From: Nitrososphaerota archaeon
GTDB lineage: Archaea; Thermoproteota; Nitrososphaeria; Nitrososphaerales; JAGGXQ01
DNA: 5,916 nt
Direction of reading: 5' to 3'
Assembly: GCA_021162925.1 (NCBI GenBank)
Contig: JAGGXQ010000025.1
Location: 1 to 5,916, forward strand
Made by a program: the position numbers and the translations under genes. The notes below the pieces were generated by a model. It was not told the origin of the DNA, did not search any database, and was given only the letters and a program-made list of their open reading frames with translations. Of this stretch, positions 1-5,916 are shown piece after piece (the first letter of the stretch is position 1; each line of letters starts with the position of its first letter).

Positions 1-1
1 G

Positions 2-706
2 GGCATACTGGCCGGGGGGGCGATCATATTCATGGCCTACGAAGGGTTCGGGCTGATAAGCAACGGGGTCGAGGAGATGAAGGACCCGGAGCGAAACCTC
101 CCTAGGGCCCTTTACCTCAGCGTCATCGTAGTCATCGTGATATACACGCTCATAGGGGCGGTGGTCGGTTGCCTTCCGGTGGAGGAGGTGGCAAGGGCCA
201 AGGAGTACGCCCTAGCGGTCGCGGCCTTGCCCCTTATGGGCCGGCTCGGCTTCCTGCTCATATCCATCGTAGCCCTCCTATCGACCAGCTCGGCGATAAA
301 CGCAACGATGTTTGGAGCAATGAACGTGGCCAGATACCTGGCTAGGATCGGGAAGATACCGAGCGTATTCGACTCGGGGCTCTGGGGTAAGGAGCACGCC
401 GGCGGCCTCCTCACCACCACGGTATTGATCCTCTTCTTGGCGAACCTCTTGAATTTGGAAGGGATATCCCTGATGGCGAGCTCCCTCTTCCTCCTCGTCT
501 ACGGCTTGGTGAACCTGGCGAACTTCAGGCTGAGGAGGGAGACCGGCTCGAATCCATTGCTCCCCCTGATCGGGTTCTTCTCCTGCGCCTTTTCCTTCGC
601 GTATCTGATCTGGTACTCGCTTACGGTCTTTCCGGTCCAAGTCGTCTTCCTCCTGGCGATCCTTTCCATTTCCATACTCAGCGAGTACGTCTACAGGAAG
701 CTGTAG
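2..706 (+). CDS. APC-superfamily amino acid permease, C-terminal part (5' truncated by window edge)
   Basis: The frame is open from base 2 to the TAG at 704-706 and gives about 234 residues; the true start lies left of the window. The opening segment, IIFMAYEGFGLISNGVEEMK followed by DPERNLPRAL, is the hallmark of APC-superfamily transporters: the unwound helix 6 region followed by the charged loop before helix 7. After it I count about six hydrophobic segments: after PRAL, around GRLGFLLISIVALLSTSSA, around LLTTTVLILFLANLL, around SLMASSLFLLVYGLV, around LLPLIGFFSCAFSFAYLIW and near the C-terminus. This fits helices 7-12 of a 12-helix carrier ending in a short basic tail (YVYRKL). Known members are secondary carriers moving amino acids or related amines across the cytoplasmic membrane; the substrate cannot be told from this fragment. 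It converges on the radical SAM gene, and the last 16 bases overlap it. No T-rich terminator is visible after the stop. Confidence 0.88.
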   Translation, partial: GILAGGAIIFMAYEGFGLISNGVEEMKDPERNLPRALYLSVIVVIVIYTLIGAVVGCLPVEEVARAKEYALAVAALPLMGRLGFLLISIVALLSTSSAINATMFGAMNVARYLARIGKIPSVFDSGLWGKEHAGGLLTTTVLILFLANLLNLEGISLMASSLFLLVYGLVNLANFRLRRETGSNPLLPLIGFFSCAFSFAYLIWYSLTVFPVQVVFLLAILSISILSEYVYRKL

Positions 707-2241
707 TCCTTGGCCTTATCCGGATCGTATCCGAGCTTCATCCCCCACTTCTCTATCGCATGTAGCATGTACTTCATCCCTAACTTACCGGCAACCCTTA
801 AGAGGAGCTTGAGGAACGGGTTCATCTTCGGCATGATCATGGGGCTCCTTATGAACTCCTTCACCACCCTCCTGAAGGATTTGTAGATTATCTGGAACCT
901 TGGCTCGGTCACCATTTCTTTTATGTCGAAGAACTCCTCCCCGGTCAGCGCACCCATCGGGACGAAGGCGAGGGGGCTCGTGGTGAAGTGGGACTTGGGC
1001 CCGAGTACGTCGTCCAGCTTTTCGAGCCTGTTCAGGAGCCTAACGGTCTCCCAAGTGTCGTCTTCGGTCTCGCCCGGCAAGCCGATTATGAGCGTGTAGG
1101 CCGGGAACCAGTAGTTCTCGTTGAATATCCTAGTCCCTTCCACCATTATCTCCTGCCACTCCTCGGGGCTGAACGGGAGGCACTTCCTCTCCATATACCT
1201 CTTTATAAGCCTGGGGCTACCCGTCTCCATTCCGGGCTGTATCCCTATCCAATCGGTGGGGCCCGCCCTCAGGATCTCGGAGGCCTTCTTCAGGAGGATC
1301 GGATCGGCCACCACCGGGGCGACGGTTCCGTGGGTCGGGTTGGCGTGGGTGACCCCCTCCTCGTTCCTTATCCTCCTGAAGAGCTCCAGGACAGCATCCC
1401 TGTTGGGGTATAGGTGCCTGCTATCCTCGAATCTGTACAGGAATATGTCCTCGCTATGTATCCAGCAGTTGCCGACCCCGTTGCTCGTGTTCACCCTCAC
1501 CTCCCTCAGGATCTTGTCGATGGGCATGTGCCTCGCCCTCCTCATGTTCGGATCGCAGAACCTGCAGTTCCTCCCACATCCCCTCATGACCTCTATAAGG
1601 CCGTGTAAGGATGGCCCGACTATCTCTGGTATCTGGTCGACCCTAGGCGCATCCCTGATCCTGACGACTTCTGGGAGATCGCCTTCTTCGATCTTGGAGA
1701 ATATCTCCTGAATCCTGTGCTCTACCTCCCCTATGATCACGTGATCTACCTTGAGCCTTTCGGCCATTCCATCGAGATGGGCTATCTGCCAAGCCCCCGG
1801 CCCTCCCACCACAAGCTTCGACCTTCCGTTCCTCAACCTATTGATCCCATCGATGAGCTCCATGAACCTCTTCTTCGTGTAGGACGTGTACTTACCCCCG
1901 TGGGTGAACATCATGGTGACCGGCCCGAACCCCATCGGGTCCATTGTGTGCACCCCGATTATCTTGGTATCATCGTCGATCGCATAATCGAGGTGCCAAG
2001 GATGGGCGACGACCACGTCCTCCCTCTTGTATCCGCCCTTCAGGAGCGCCGCTTCGACCTTCCTAAGGCCGTAAGGGGCCTGCTTAGCCCTTCCGTGCTC
2101 GTGGGGTATCGGCCTTTCTATAAAGTTGAATATAAAGGCGGGCATGAAATTCACCGGGACGCACCCGGCGAACGGAAGCAGGGGTATCTCCCAATAATCG
2201 CTCATGAGCGTGTGGTCGGCGGTTAGGACTATCCTCGCCAA
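691..2241 (-). CDS. Radical SAM protein with B12-binding-like N-terminal region
   Basis: Starting at the TTG at 2241 the protein has 516 residues. The radical SAM signature CGRNCRFC is at about residues 222-229 (Cys222, Cys226, Cys229, CX3CX2C) and should hold the [4Fe-4S] cluster that cleaves S-adenosylmethionine. Downstream are a typical GIQPGMETGS stretch (about 333-342) and LIIGLPGETEDD (about 384-395), both usual in COG1032-type enzymes. The roughly 210-residue N-terminal part, with HTMDPMG near 98-104 and VVGGPGA near 144-150, resembles the Rossmann-like B12-binding region of that group, but no DxHxxG cobalamin-ligand motif is visible, so cobalamin use is uncertain. Substrate and reaction are unknown. 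Start choice: the frame extends to another TTG at 2256, but the TTG at 2241 has a GAGGG Shine-Dalgarno-like run (2254-2250) 8 bases upstream, gives a natural beginning (MARIVLTADHTLMSDYW) and fits the TATA-like box at 2266-2275. An ATG at 2205 is a weaker alternative. The gene lies directly downstream of rfcS. Confidence 0.9.
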   Translation of the reverse strand: MARIVLTADHTLMSDYWEIPLLPFAGCVPVNFMPAFIFNFIERPIPHEHGRAKQAPYGLRKVEAALLKGGYKREDVVVAHPWHLDYAIDDDTKIIGVHTMDPMGFGPVTMMFTHGGKYTSYTKKRFMELIDGINRLRNGRSKLVVGGPGAWQIAHLDGMAERLKVDHVIIGEVEHRIQEIFSKIEEGDLPEVVRIRDAPRVDQIPEIVGPSLHGLIEVMRGCGRNCRFCDPNMRRARHMPIDKILREVRVNTSNGVGNCWIHSEDIFLYRFEDSRHLYPNRDAVLELFRRIRNEEGVTHANPTHGTVAPVVADPILLKKASEILRAGPTDWIGIQPGMETGSPRLIKRYMERKCLPFSPEEWQEIMVEGTRIFNENYWFPAYTLIIGLPGETEDDTWETVRLLNRLEKLDDVLGPKSHFTTSPLAFVPMGALTGEEFFDIKEMVTEPRFQIIYKSFRRVVKEFIRSPMIMPKMNPFLKLLLRVAGKLGMKYMLHAIEKWGMKLGYDPDKAKDYSFL

Positions 2242-2265
2242 TCCCCAAACCCTCAAGGATTCGAC

Positions 2266-2275
2266 AAAATAAAAG
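2266..2275 (-). promoter_or_regulatory. TATA/BRE-like promoter, or T-rich terminator, between rfcS and the radical SAM gene
   Basis: Read on the minus strand the gap holds CTTTTATTTT, preceded by the A-rich, BRE-like CCAAATAAA, which includes the rfcS stop codon. A TATA box centred near 2271 predicts a transcription start about 25 bases on, near 2246. That is inside the longest radical SAM frame but just upstream of the TTG at 2241. The same T-run lies immediately after the rfcS stop and could act as a U-tract terminator for that transcript. Both roles are inferred from base composition and spacing. Confidence 0.4.
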
Positions 2276-2276
2276 T

Positions 2277-3938
2277 TTATTTGGATAGGTTGGCGAGCTC
2301 GGCCAAGAAGGCCGTTAGCTGGATGTCCGGATGGGCGCCGACCGTAAGCCTGTAGTCGTATTCCGCTACCAGCTTGGCTATCCTGTCCTCGTTCTTCAGC
2401 TTGAGCTTGAACAGCTCCTCGGCGGCGTACTTTATGAAGTCGGTCTCCGAAAGGCCGTAGACCCTGAGGAGCTCTATCATCCTGTTCCTAGCTTCGGTGA
2501 ATCTACCCTTTAAAGCCAGCCTCACCACCTCGCCGACCTTCTCCTTCCCCGCCAATCCCGCGGCCTTGACCACCGAGTCCTCATCGACCTTGCCGAAGGT
2601 CGAGGATGCTTGAAGTATGTTTATCGCCTGCCTCAGGTCCCCACCACTCGTTTCGTATATCAACTTCAACCCCTCATCGGTGCACTCGATCCCTTCCTTC
2701 TTGCATATGGATCGGAGGTGCCTTATCACGTCTTCTTCCTTAATCCTGGAGAACCTGAAGATCGCGCACCTGCTCTGGATCGGCTCTATTATCGAAGAGG
2801 AGTAGTTCGCTATGAGGATGAACCTGCATATCCTCGAGCTCTCCTCCATTATCCTCCTCAAGGCGGTCTGGGCTTGGCTCGTCATCTCATCCGCCTCGTC
2901 GAGTATTATTATCCTGAATGGGATGCCCTCCCCGACGTTCAGGTATCTGGCAAAGGTCTTCACCCTCTCCCTCACCATGTCTATCCCCCTCTCATCGCTG
3001 TTGTGCAAGAGTATGGGGAGCTCTCCGCCCCAGAACACCTCGCTCCCAGGCACCGAGATGTCGTACACGTACCCTTCGTACCCTTCGAGCTCTATCCCCC
3101 TCAAGGTGATCGACGATAGCTCCGAGCCGACGAGCCTCTCGACGTTTGCGTGGAGGGAAGGATCGCTACGATCCAACTCCCCCAGCAGGAGGCGGGCCTC
3201 TTCCTTCGAGATCACATCCTTGTTGAGCGATAGATCGGGCCTCTCCATCCTCAGCAGTCTAGAAAGCGGGGAAGTCGTTATGAGCTCCCCTCCATCCGAC
3301 CAATACCCGAACCTCTTCGACGAGAAGGTTATCAGCTTATCCCCCTCGGCCAGCTGGGAGACCCTGACCGCCTTCGGCATTCCATCCTCCCCTATGACCA
3401 TGACCGAGTGGTCCAAAGTTGTCTTCACGCACCCGCCTTTGAACTTCAGCTTGGAGATGACCCCGACCCTATGCCTCGATATGTTCCTCACGGGCATAAA
3501 GCGAATCCTCAGGCTCTTATCCACCGAAAGGACCTCCAACCCCCTAGGGTAGGCGTACTTCCCTCCCTTGAAGTAAGCCCTGGCCAGCTCCTCCATGCTC
3601 TTAAGCCCGATCCTCCCTTCCTCCCTTACCAAAATGGGAGTGTCCGGGGTTACGGATGCGTTCATCTCCAGCGTGTAGTCCCCCCACCTCTCTCCCAAGA
3701 GCTGCCTCGCTATGCATAGCGCAACGGTCGTCTTCCCCGTCCCTGGGGGGCCCGCGAAGAGCAGATGGGGCATCTCCTCGGGGGTTTCGAGGAGCTTCTT
3801 GAGCCTGCTCACCACGTGCTCCTGATCGATGACTTCGTCTAGGGTCTTCGGCCTGTACTTCTCGATCCACATAAGCTCCCTTAGCTCCAACTCTGACCCC
3901 TTCTGGAATGAAAATCCGCTTACAAAAAGGTTTCCCAT
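2277..3938 (-). CDS. rfcS: Replication factor C small subunit (clamp loader ATPase) precursor with intein
   Basis: RfcS subunits, with one large subunit, form the AAA+ clamp loader that opens and places PCNA on primer-template DNA. The 553-residue precursor, numbered from the ATG at 3938, shows WIEKYRPKTLDEV (24-36), Walker A GPPGTGKT (63-70), then an in-frame 219-residue intein (95-313). The host protein resumes at SDERGID (314-320), followed by Walker B ILDEADE (345-351) and the arginine-finger SRC motif IQSRCAIFRF (387-396). A C-terminal collar domain with LRQAINILQ follows. Removing the intein leaves about 334 residues, close to the usual 310-330. The start is uncertain. The first 22 residues (MGNLFVSGFSFQKG...) look unlike RfcS, and the TATA box at 3951-3960 predicts transcription starting near 3930, downstream of this ATG. 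A TTG at 3890 (G-rich run 6 bases upstream; spliced length 318) or the ATG at 3872 (MWIEKYRP; 312) is more likely. The gene is divergent from GINS-MCM. No large RFC subunit is in the window. Confidence 0.95.
   Translation of the reverse strand: MGNLFVSGFSFQKGSELELRELMWIEKYRPKTLDEVIDQEHVVSRLKKLLETPEEMPHLLFAGPPGTGKTTVALCIARQLLGERWGDYTLEMNASVTPDTPILVREEGRIGLKSMEELARAYFKGGKYAYPRGLEVLSVDKSLRIRFMPVRNISRHRVGVISKLKFKGGCVKTTLDHSVMVIGEDGMPKAVRVSQLAEGDKLITFSSKRFGYWSDGGELITTSPLSRLLRMERPDLSLNKDVISKEEARLLLGELDRSDPSLHANVERLVGSELSSITLRGIELEGYEGYVYDISVPGSEVFWGGELPILLHNSDERGIDMVRERVKTFARYLNVGEGIPFRIIILDEADEMTSQAQTALRRIMEESSRICRFILIANYSSSIIEPIQSRCAIFRFSRIKEEDVIRHLRSICKKEGIECTDEGLKLIYETSGGDLRQAINILQASSTFGKVDEDSVVKAAGLAGKEKVGEVVRLALKGRFTEARNRMIELLRVYGLSETDFIKYAAEELFKLKLKNEDRIAKLVAEYDYRLTVGAHPDIQLTAFLAELANLSK
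3000..3656 (-). other. Intein (mini-intein type, no recognisable endonuclease) inside RfcS
   Basis: This in-frame segment of 219 codons splits the universally conserved RFC motif NASDERGID between Ala and Ser. It begins SVTPDTPIL (block A, Ser1 as nucleophile). Block B is GGCVKTTLDHSVMV with the TxxH pair Thr174/His177 of the precursor. The C-terminal blocks are YVYDISVPGSEVFWGG (F) and LPILLHN (G), ending in the His312-Asn313 pair, followed by Ser314 as the +1 residue. These are the residues expected for a class 1 protein-splicing element that excises itself after translation and joins the two RfcS parts. Between blocks B and F lie only about 85 residues (about 205-289) with no LAGLIDADG motif, so a homing endonuclease is absent or degenerated. 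In block F the usual His is replaced by Glu300. Codon use (AGG, ATA, GC-rich) looks like the host gene by eye, suggesting long residence. Splicing activity is inferred, not shown. Confidence 0.93.
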
Positions 3939-3950
3939 GGTGGTGCTAGC

Positions 3951-3960
3951 CTTTTTATAC
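3951..3960. promoter_or_regulatory. AT-rich TATA element shared by the divergent rfcS and GINS-MCM genes
   Basis: The short intergenic gap holds a single AT-rich element, CTTTTTATAC on the plus strand and GTATAAAAAG on the minus strand. It resembles an archaeal TATA box in both readings. With its centre near 3955-3956 and the usual distance of about 25-26 bases, transcription would start near 3981 on the plus strand, just before the GINS start, and near 3930 on the minus strand, just inside the longest rfcS frame. BRE sequences are not clear on either side, so which direction it mainly serves cannot be told. Confidence 0.55.
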
Positions 3961-3995
3961 CAAGCGATCTAAACGTTTACAGCTTGCTGTCGGAC

Positions 3996-4496
3996 ATGGA
4001 TAGGATCGCCAGGCTTTGGGATGGCGTCCCCACCCTAGGGCTTATGCTATCGACCGTAAAGGTCGAAATAAAGGGAGATGTCCCACCCGTCTCCCTCCCG
4101 AACCTAGAAAAGGGCCTTAAGGAGGGTAGCGTGGTGGACCTCCCATTCTGGCTCGCGGAGATCCTGAGGGACGAGGGTTTCGCCGAGTTGAGGGATCTGG
4201 ACCTATCCACCGAGCTCTTTAAGGCCCTGAGCAGGGAGAGGCTTCAGGGGGAGTTCCAGCTCTCGACCCTAGATCCTTTGTTTCTGACGAGGCTCAGGAG
4301 GGAGCTTAAGAGGGGAGGCCCCCTAGCCGTCAGGTACAAGGATCTGGTCACCATAAGGGCCGGCAAGGTCACCAGGCTTGCTGGTCTCATGCCGGGTAGC
4401 GAGGGCCCGAAGGAAAAGATGGGGCTGGAGGAGAGGATGCTCTTCTCGTTCATATCCGAGGCCGTAGGCAGGTGGAAGGAGGTGATGAGGGTTTGA
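3996..4496 (+). CDS. gins23: GINS complex subunit, Psf2/Psf3-type (GINS23)
   Basis: This 166-residue protein is recognised by its layout and context more than by long identity. Archaeal GINS binds MCM and the Cdc45/RecJ-like (GAN) protein at the replication fork. The N-terminal part has the short beta-rich pattern VKVEIKGDVPPVSLP (about 21-35), as in the B domain that precedes the helical A domain in Psf2/Psf3-type subunits. The signature VDLPFWLAEIL (about 47-57) with EGFAEL is typical of that branch, and the rest is largely helical. The usual size of this subunit is about 150-190 residues. The gene is followed by mcm with a 4-base overlap, the arrangement known for Sulfolobus gins23-mcm. 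Start choice: ATG at 3996, about 14 bases after the predicted transcription start. A TTG at 3984 would add four residues (MLSD). Neither has a visible Shine-Dalgarno, which fits a leaderless or short-leader first gene of an operon. Confidence 0.83.
   Translation: MDRIARLWDGVPTLGLMLSTVKVEIKGDVPPVSLPNLEKGLKEGSVVDLPFWLAEILRDEGFAELRDLDLSTELFKALSRERLQGEFQLSTLDPLFLTRLRRELKRGGPLAVRYKDLVTIRAGKVTRLAGLMPGSEGPKEKMGLEERMLFSFISEAVGRWKEVMRV
4478..4485 (+). promoter_or_regulatory. Strong Shine-Dalgarno for mcm inside the end of gins23
   Basis: GGAGGTGA is a full match to the complement of the archaeal 16S rRNA 3' end. It lies 7 bases upstream of the TTG at 4493, which is in the mcm frame, but 16 bases upstream of the ATG at 4502. 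The spacing favours the TTG as the mcm start and translation coupled to the end of gins23. Confidence 0.65.
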
Positions 4497-5916
4497 GCCT
4501 GATGGATCTATCGGATGAAAAGCTCACCGACATGTTCGAGGGCTTCCTGAAGAGTTTCGTCGATGGCTCCGGGAGGGAAAAGTACAGGGAAGCGCTTTCG
4601 GAGATGGTGGTCGAGGGATCCAAGTCCCTGATCTTGGATTACGGGGACCTCTCAAGCTTCGACGTAGACTTGGCGGCGCTCCTGCTGAAGGAGCCGGAGA
4701 GGGTCCTCCCCCTCTTCGAAGAGGCTTGCTACAGGTGCCTGAAGGATGTGGATCAGGGTTATGCCGAGAAGGTCAGGAAGGAGCTGAGGGTTAGGGTCAA
4801 GGGCCTCCCCGAGAAGATACACCTGAGGGAGCTCTCCACCAAGCACCTGAACAGGCTCGTGAACGTGGTCGGGATGGTCGTAAGGGTCTCGGAGCTCAAG
4901 CCCCTCCTCCAGCTCGCGGTCTTCAGGTGCAGGAATGGGCATAAGATAACCGTCGAGCAGGGCGAGGGCTTCTCCCTTAAGAAGCCCCTTAAGTGCCCGG
5001 TCTGTAACGCCACGAAGGGGTTCCAGCTCGACGTTAAGGAGAGCGAGTTCGTCGACTACCAGCTGATAAGGATTCAGGAGCTCCCCGAGGACGTGCCACC
5101 CGGACAGCTACCTCAGGCCTATGACGTGGACTTGTACTTCGATCTGGTGAACACGGTTAGGCCCGGGGACAGGGTATCCATAAGTGCGGTGGTCAAGGCG
5201 GAGCCGGAGATGGGGAAGTTCAGGACCTTCAGGGTGAGGCTGAAGGCGAACTATATAGAAGTCCTAGGGAAGGAGCCGGAGAGGCTCAAGCTGAGCAAGG
5301 AGGACATAAGGAGGATAAAGGAGTTCTCGAAGGAGAAGGACGCTTATGAGAAGTTGATAAGCTCGTTCGCCCCGGCCATTCAGGGCTACAGGACCCAGAA
5401 GGAGGCCCTCCTGCTCCAGATAGTGGGTGCCCCTAGGACGACCCTTCCGGATGGTACTACCATAAGGGGGGACATAAACATACTCCTAGTCGGCGATCCG
5501 GGGACTTCGAAGAGCGAGATGCTGAAGGCCGTCGCCAGGCTCGCACCTAGGGCGATATACACATCCGGGAAGGGCTCTACGGCCGCTGGGATAACCGCCG
5601 CGGTGGTCAAGGAGAAGTCGGGGATGATGATGCTCGAAGCCGGGGCCACCGTGCTCGCGGATCAGGGGATCGCATGTATAGACGAGTTCGACAAGATGAG
5701 GCCCGAAGACAGGGGGGCCCTCCACGAGGTCATGGAGCAGCAGACCGTAAGCGTAGCCAAGGGAGGGATAGTTGCTACCCTGAACGCGAGAACGTCGATC
5801 CTAGCCGCTGCCAACCCGATCTTCGGCAAGTACGACAAGTTCAAGAACATATACGAGAACGTGAACCTGCCGATACCCCTGCTCACCAGGTTCGATCTGA
5901 TATTCGTCCTCAAGGA
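4493..5916 (+). CDS. mcm: MCM replicative DNA helicase (3' truncated by window edge)
   Basis: MCM is the ring-shaped 3'-5' helicase that unwinds the archaeal replication fork. From the TTG at 4493 the window holds 474 residues without a stop, roughly the first two thirds of a family usually 600-700 long. The N-terminal domain has a helical part, then the OB-fold with a zinc site of the form C-x3-H...C-x2-C (Cys146, His150, Cys168, Cys171). The AAA+ core shows Walker A GDPGTSKSE (334-342), Walker B ACIDEFDKM (394-402), the presensor-1 hairpin region EQQTVSVAKGGIVATLNAR, sensor 1 Asn441 in AAANPIFGKYD, and the arginine finger in LLTRFDLIF (Arg466). The remaining core and the winged-helix tail lie beyond the right edge. 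No intein interrupts the visible ATPase motifs. TTG is chosen because the perfect Shine-Dalgarno at 4478-4485 sits 7 bases before it and because TTGA overlaps the gins23 stop; an ATG at 4502 is the alternative. It is co-transcribed with gins23. Confidence 0.96.
   Translation, partial: MSLMDLSDEKLTDMFEGFLKSFVDGSGREKYREALSEMVVEGSKSLILDYGDLSSFDVDLAALLLKEPERVLPLFEEACYRCLKDVDQGYAEKVRKELRVRVKGLPEKIHLRELSTKHLNRLVNVVGMVVRVSELKPLLQLAVFRCRNGHKITVEQGEGFSLKKPLKCPVCNATKGFQLDVKESEFVDYQLIRIQELPEDVPPGQLPQAYDVDLYFDLVNTVRPGDRVSISAVVKAEPEMGKFRTFRVRLKANYIEVLGKEPERLKLSKEDIRRIKEFSKEKDAYEKLISSFAPAIQGYRTQKEALLLQIVGAPRTTLPDGTTIRGDINILLVGDPGTSKSEMLKAVARLAPRAIYTSGKGSTAAGITAAVVKEKSGMMMLEAGATVLADQGIACIDEFDKMRPEDRGALHEVMEQQTVSVAKGGIVATLNARTSILAAANPIFGKYDKFKNIYENVNLPIPLLTRFDLIFVLK

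Noticed and set aside
988..2226. Several plus-strand open frames opposite the radical SAM gene
   Set aside because: They are overlapping shadows with low-complexity Pro/His/Leu-rich translations and no start signals, while the minus-strand gene has a clear family signature.
2812..3552. Long 246-codon open frame antisense to the RfcS intein region
   Set aside because: It lies wholly opposite a well-supported coding sequence, is Ser/Pro/Leu-rich as expected from the complement of GC-rich codons, and shows no recognisable motif.
3000..3656. Possibility that the RfcS insertion is an intron, transposon or a gene fusion
   Set aside because: It stays in frame, has no terminal repeats, carries the intein splicing blocks at both ends, and splits a conserved motif exactly as inteins do.
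2257..3938. Search for an adjacent large RFC subunit gene
   Set aside because: The next gene downstream is the radical SAM gene and the upstream one is GINS; no second clamp-loader gene is present in the window.
3971..3978. AAACGTTT perfect palindrome before the GINS start, a possible operator
   Set aside because: An isolated 8-base palindrome is expected often by chance and there is no second copy nearby to support regulator binding.
1..5916. tRNA, rRNA, CRISPR repeats, insertion sequences or attachment sites
   Set aside because: No cloverleaf-like segment, regularly spaced repeat, transposase motif or flanking inverted repeat was seen; nearly all bases are accounted for by the five protein genes.

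Overview
The window looks like a piece of a (probably thermophilic) archaeal chromosome from the Crenarchaeota/Korarchaeota side of the tree (TACK archaea). The reasons are an archaeal replication-fork gene set (clamp-loader small subunit, a Psf2/Psf3-type GINS subunit and MCM helicase), the GINS-MCM gene pairing known from Sulfolobus, heavy use of AGG for Arg and ATA for Ile, TATA-type promoters in very short intergenic gaps, and a perfect archaeal Shine-Dalgarno inside the operon. The exact lineage cannot be fixed from this stretch. The DNA is GC-rich by eye and almost fully coding: the longest gene-free gap is about 45 bases.

Layout: (1) 2-706, plus strand: the C-terminal half of an APC-superfamily amino acid permease, cut by the left edge. 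(2) 691-2241, minus strand: a radical SAM protein with a B12-binding-like N-terminal region. It converges on the permease and the two reading frames overlap by 16 bases. (3) 2277-3938, minus strand: the small subunit of replication factor C, whose AAA+ ATPase domain is interrupted in frame by a 219-residue intein (3000-3656). (4) A short divergent promoter region with one AT-rich element (3951-3960). (5) 3996-4496, plus strand: a GINS23-type subunit. (6) 4493 to the right edge, plus strand: the MCM replicative helicase. It is translationally coupled to GINS and truncated by the window end before its C-terminal domain.

The replication genes form a divergent block: RfcS loads the PCNA clamp, while GINS and MCM form the core of the archaeal CMG-like helicase. 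They appear to share one promoter region. The radical SAM gene follows rfcS on the same strand after a short T-rich gap that could be its own promoter, a terminator for rfcS, or both. The permease is unrelated to replication.

The most notable element is the RfcS intein. It sits exactly at the conserved NA/SDERG motif, keeps the usual splicing residues (Ser1, TxxH, terminal His-Asn, Ser+1), has no recognisable LAGLIDADG endonuclease, and carries Glu where the block F His normally stands. I saw no CRISPR array, RNA gene, transposon or clearly new defence system.
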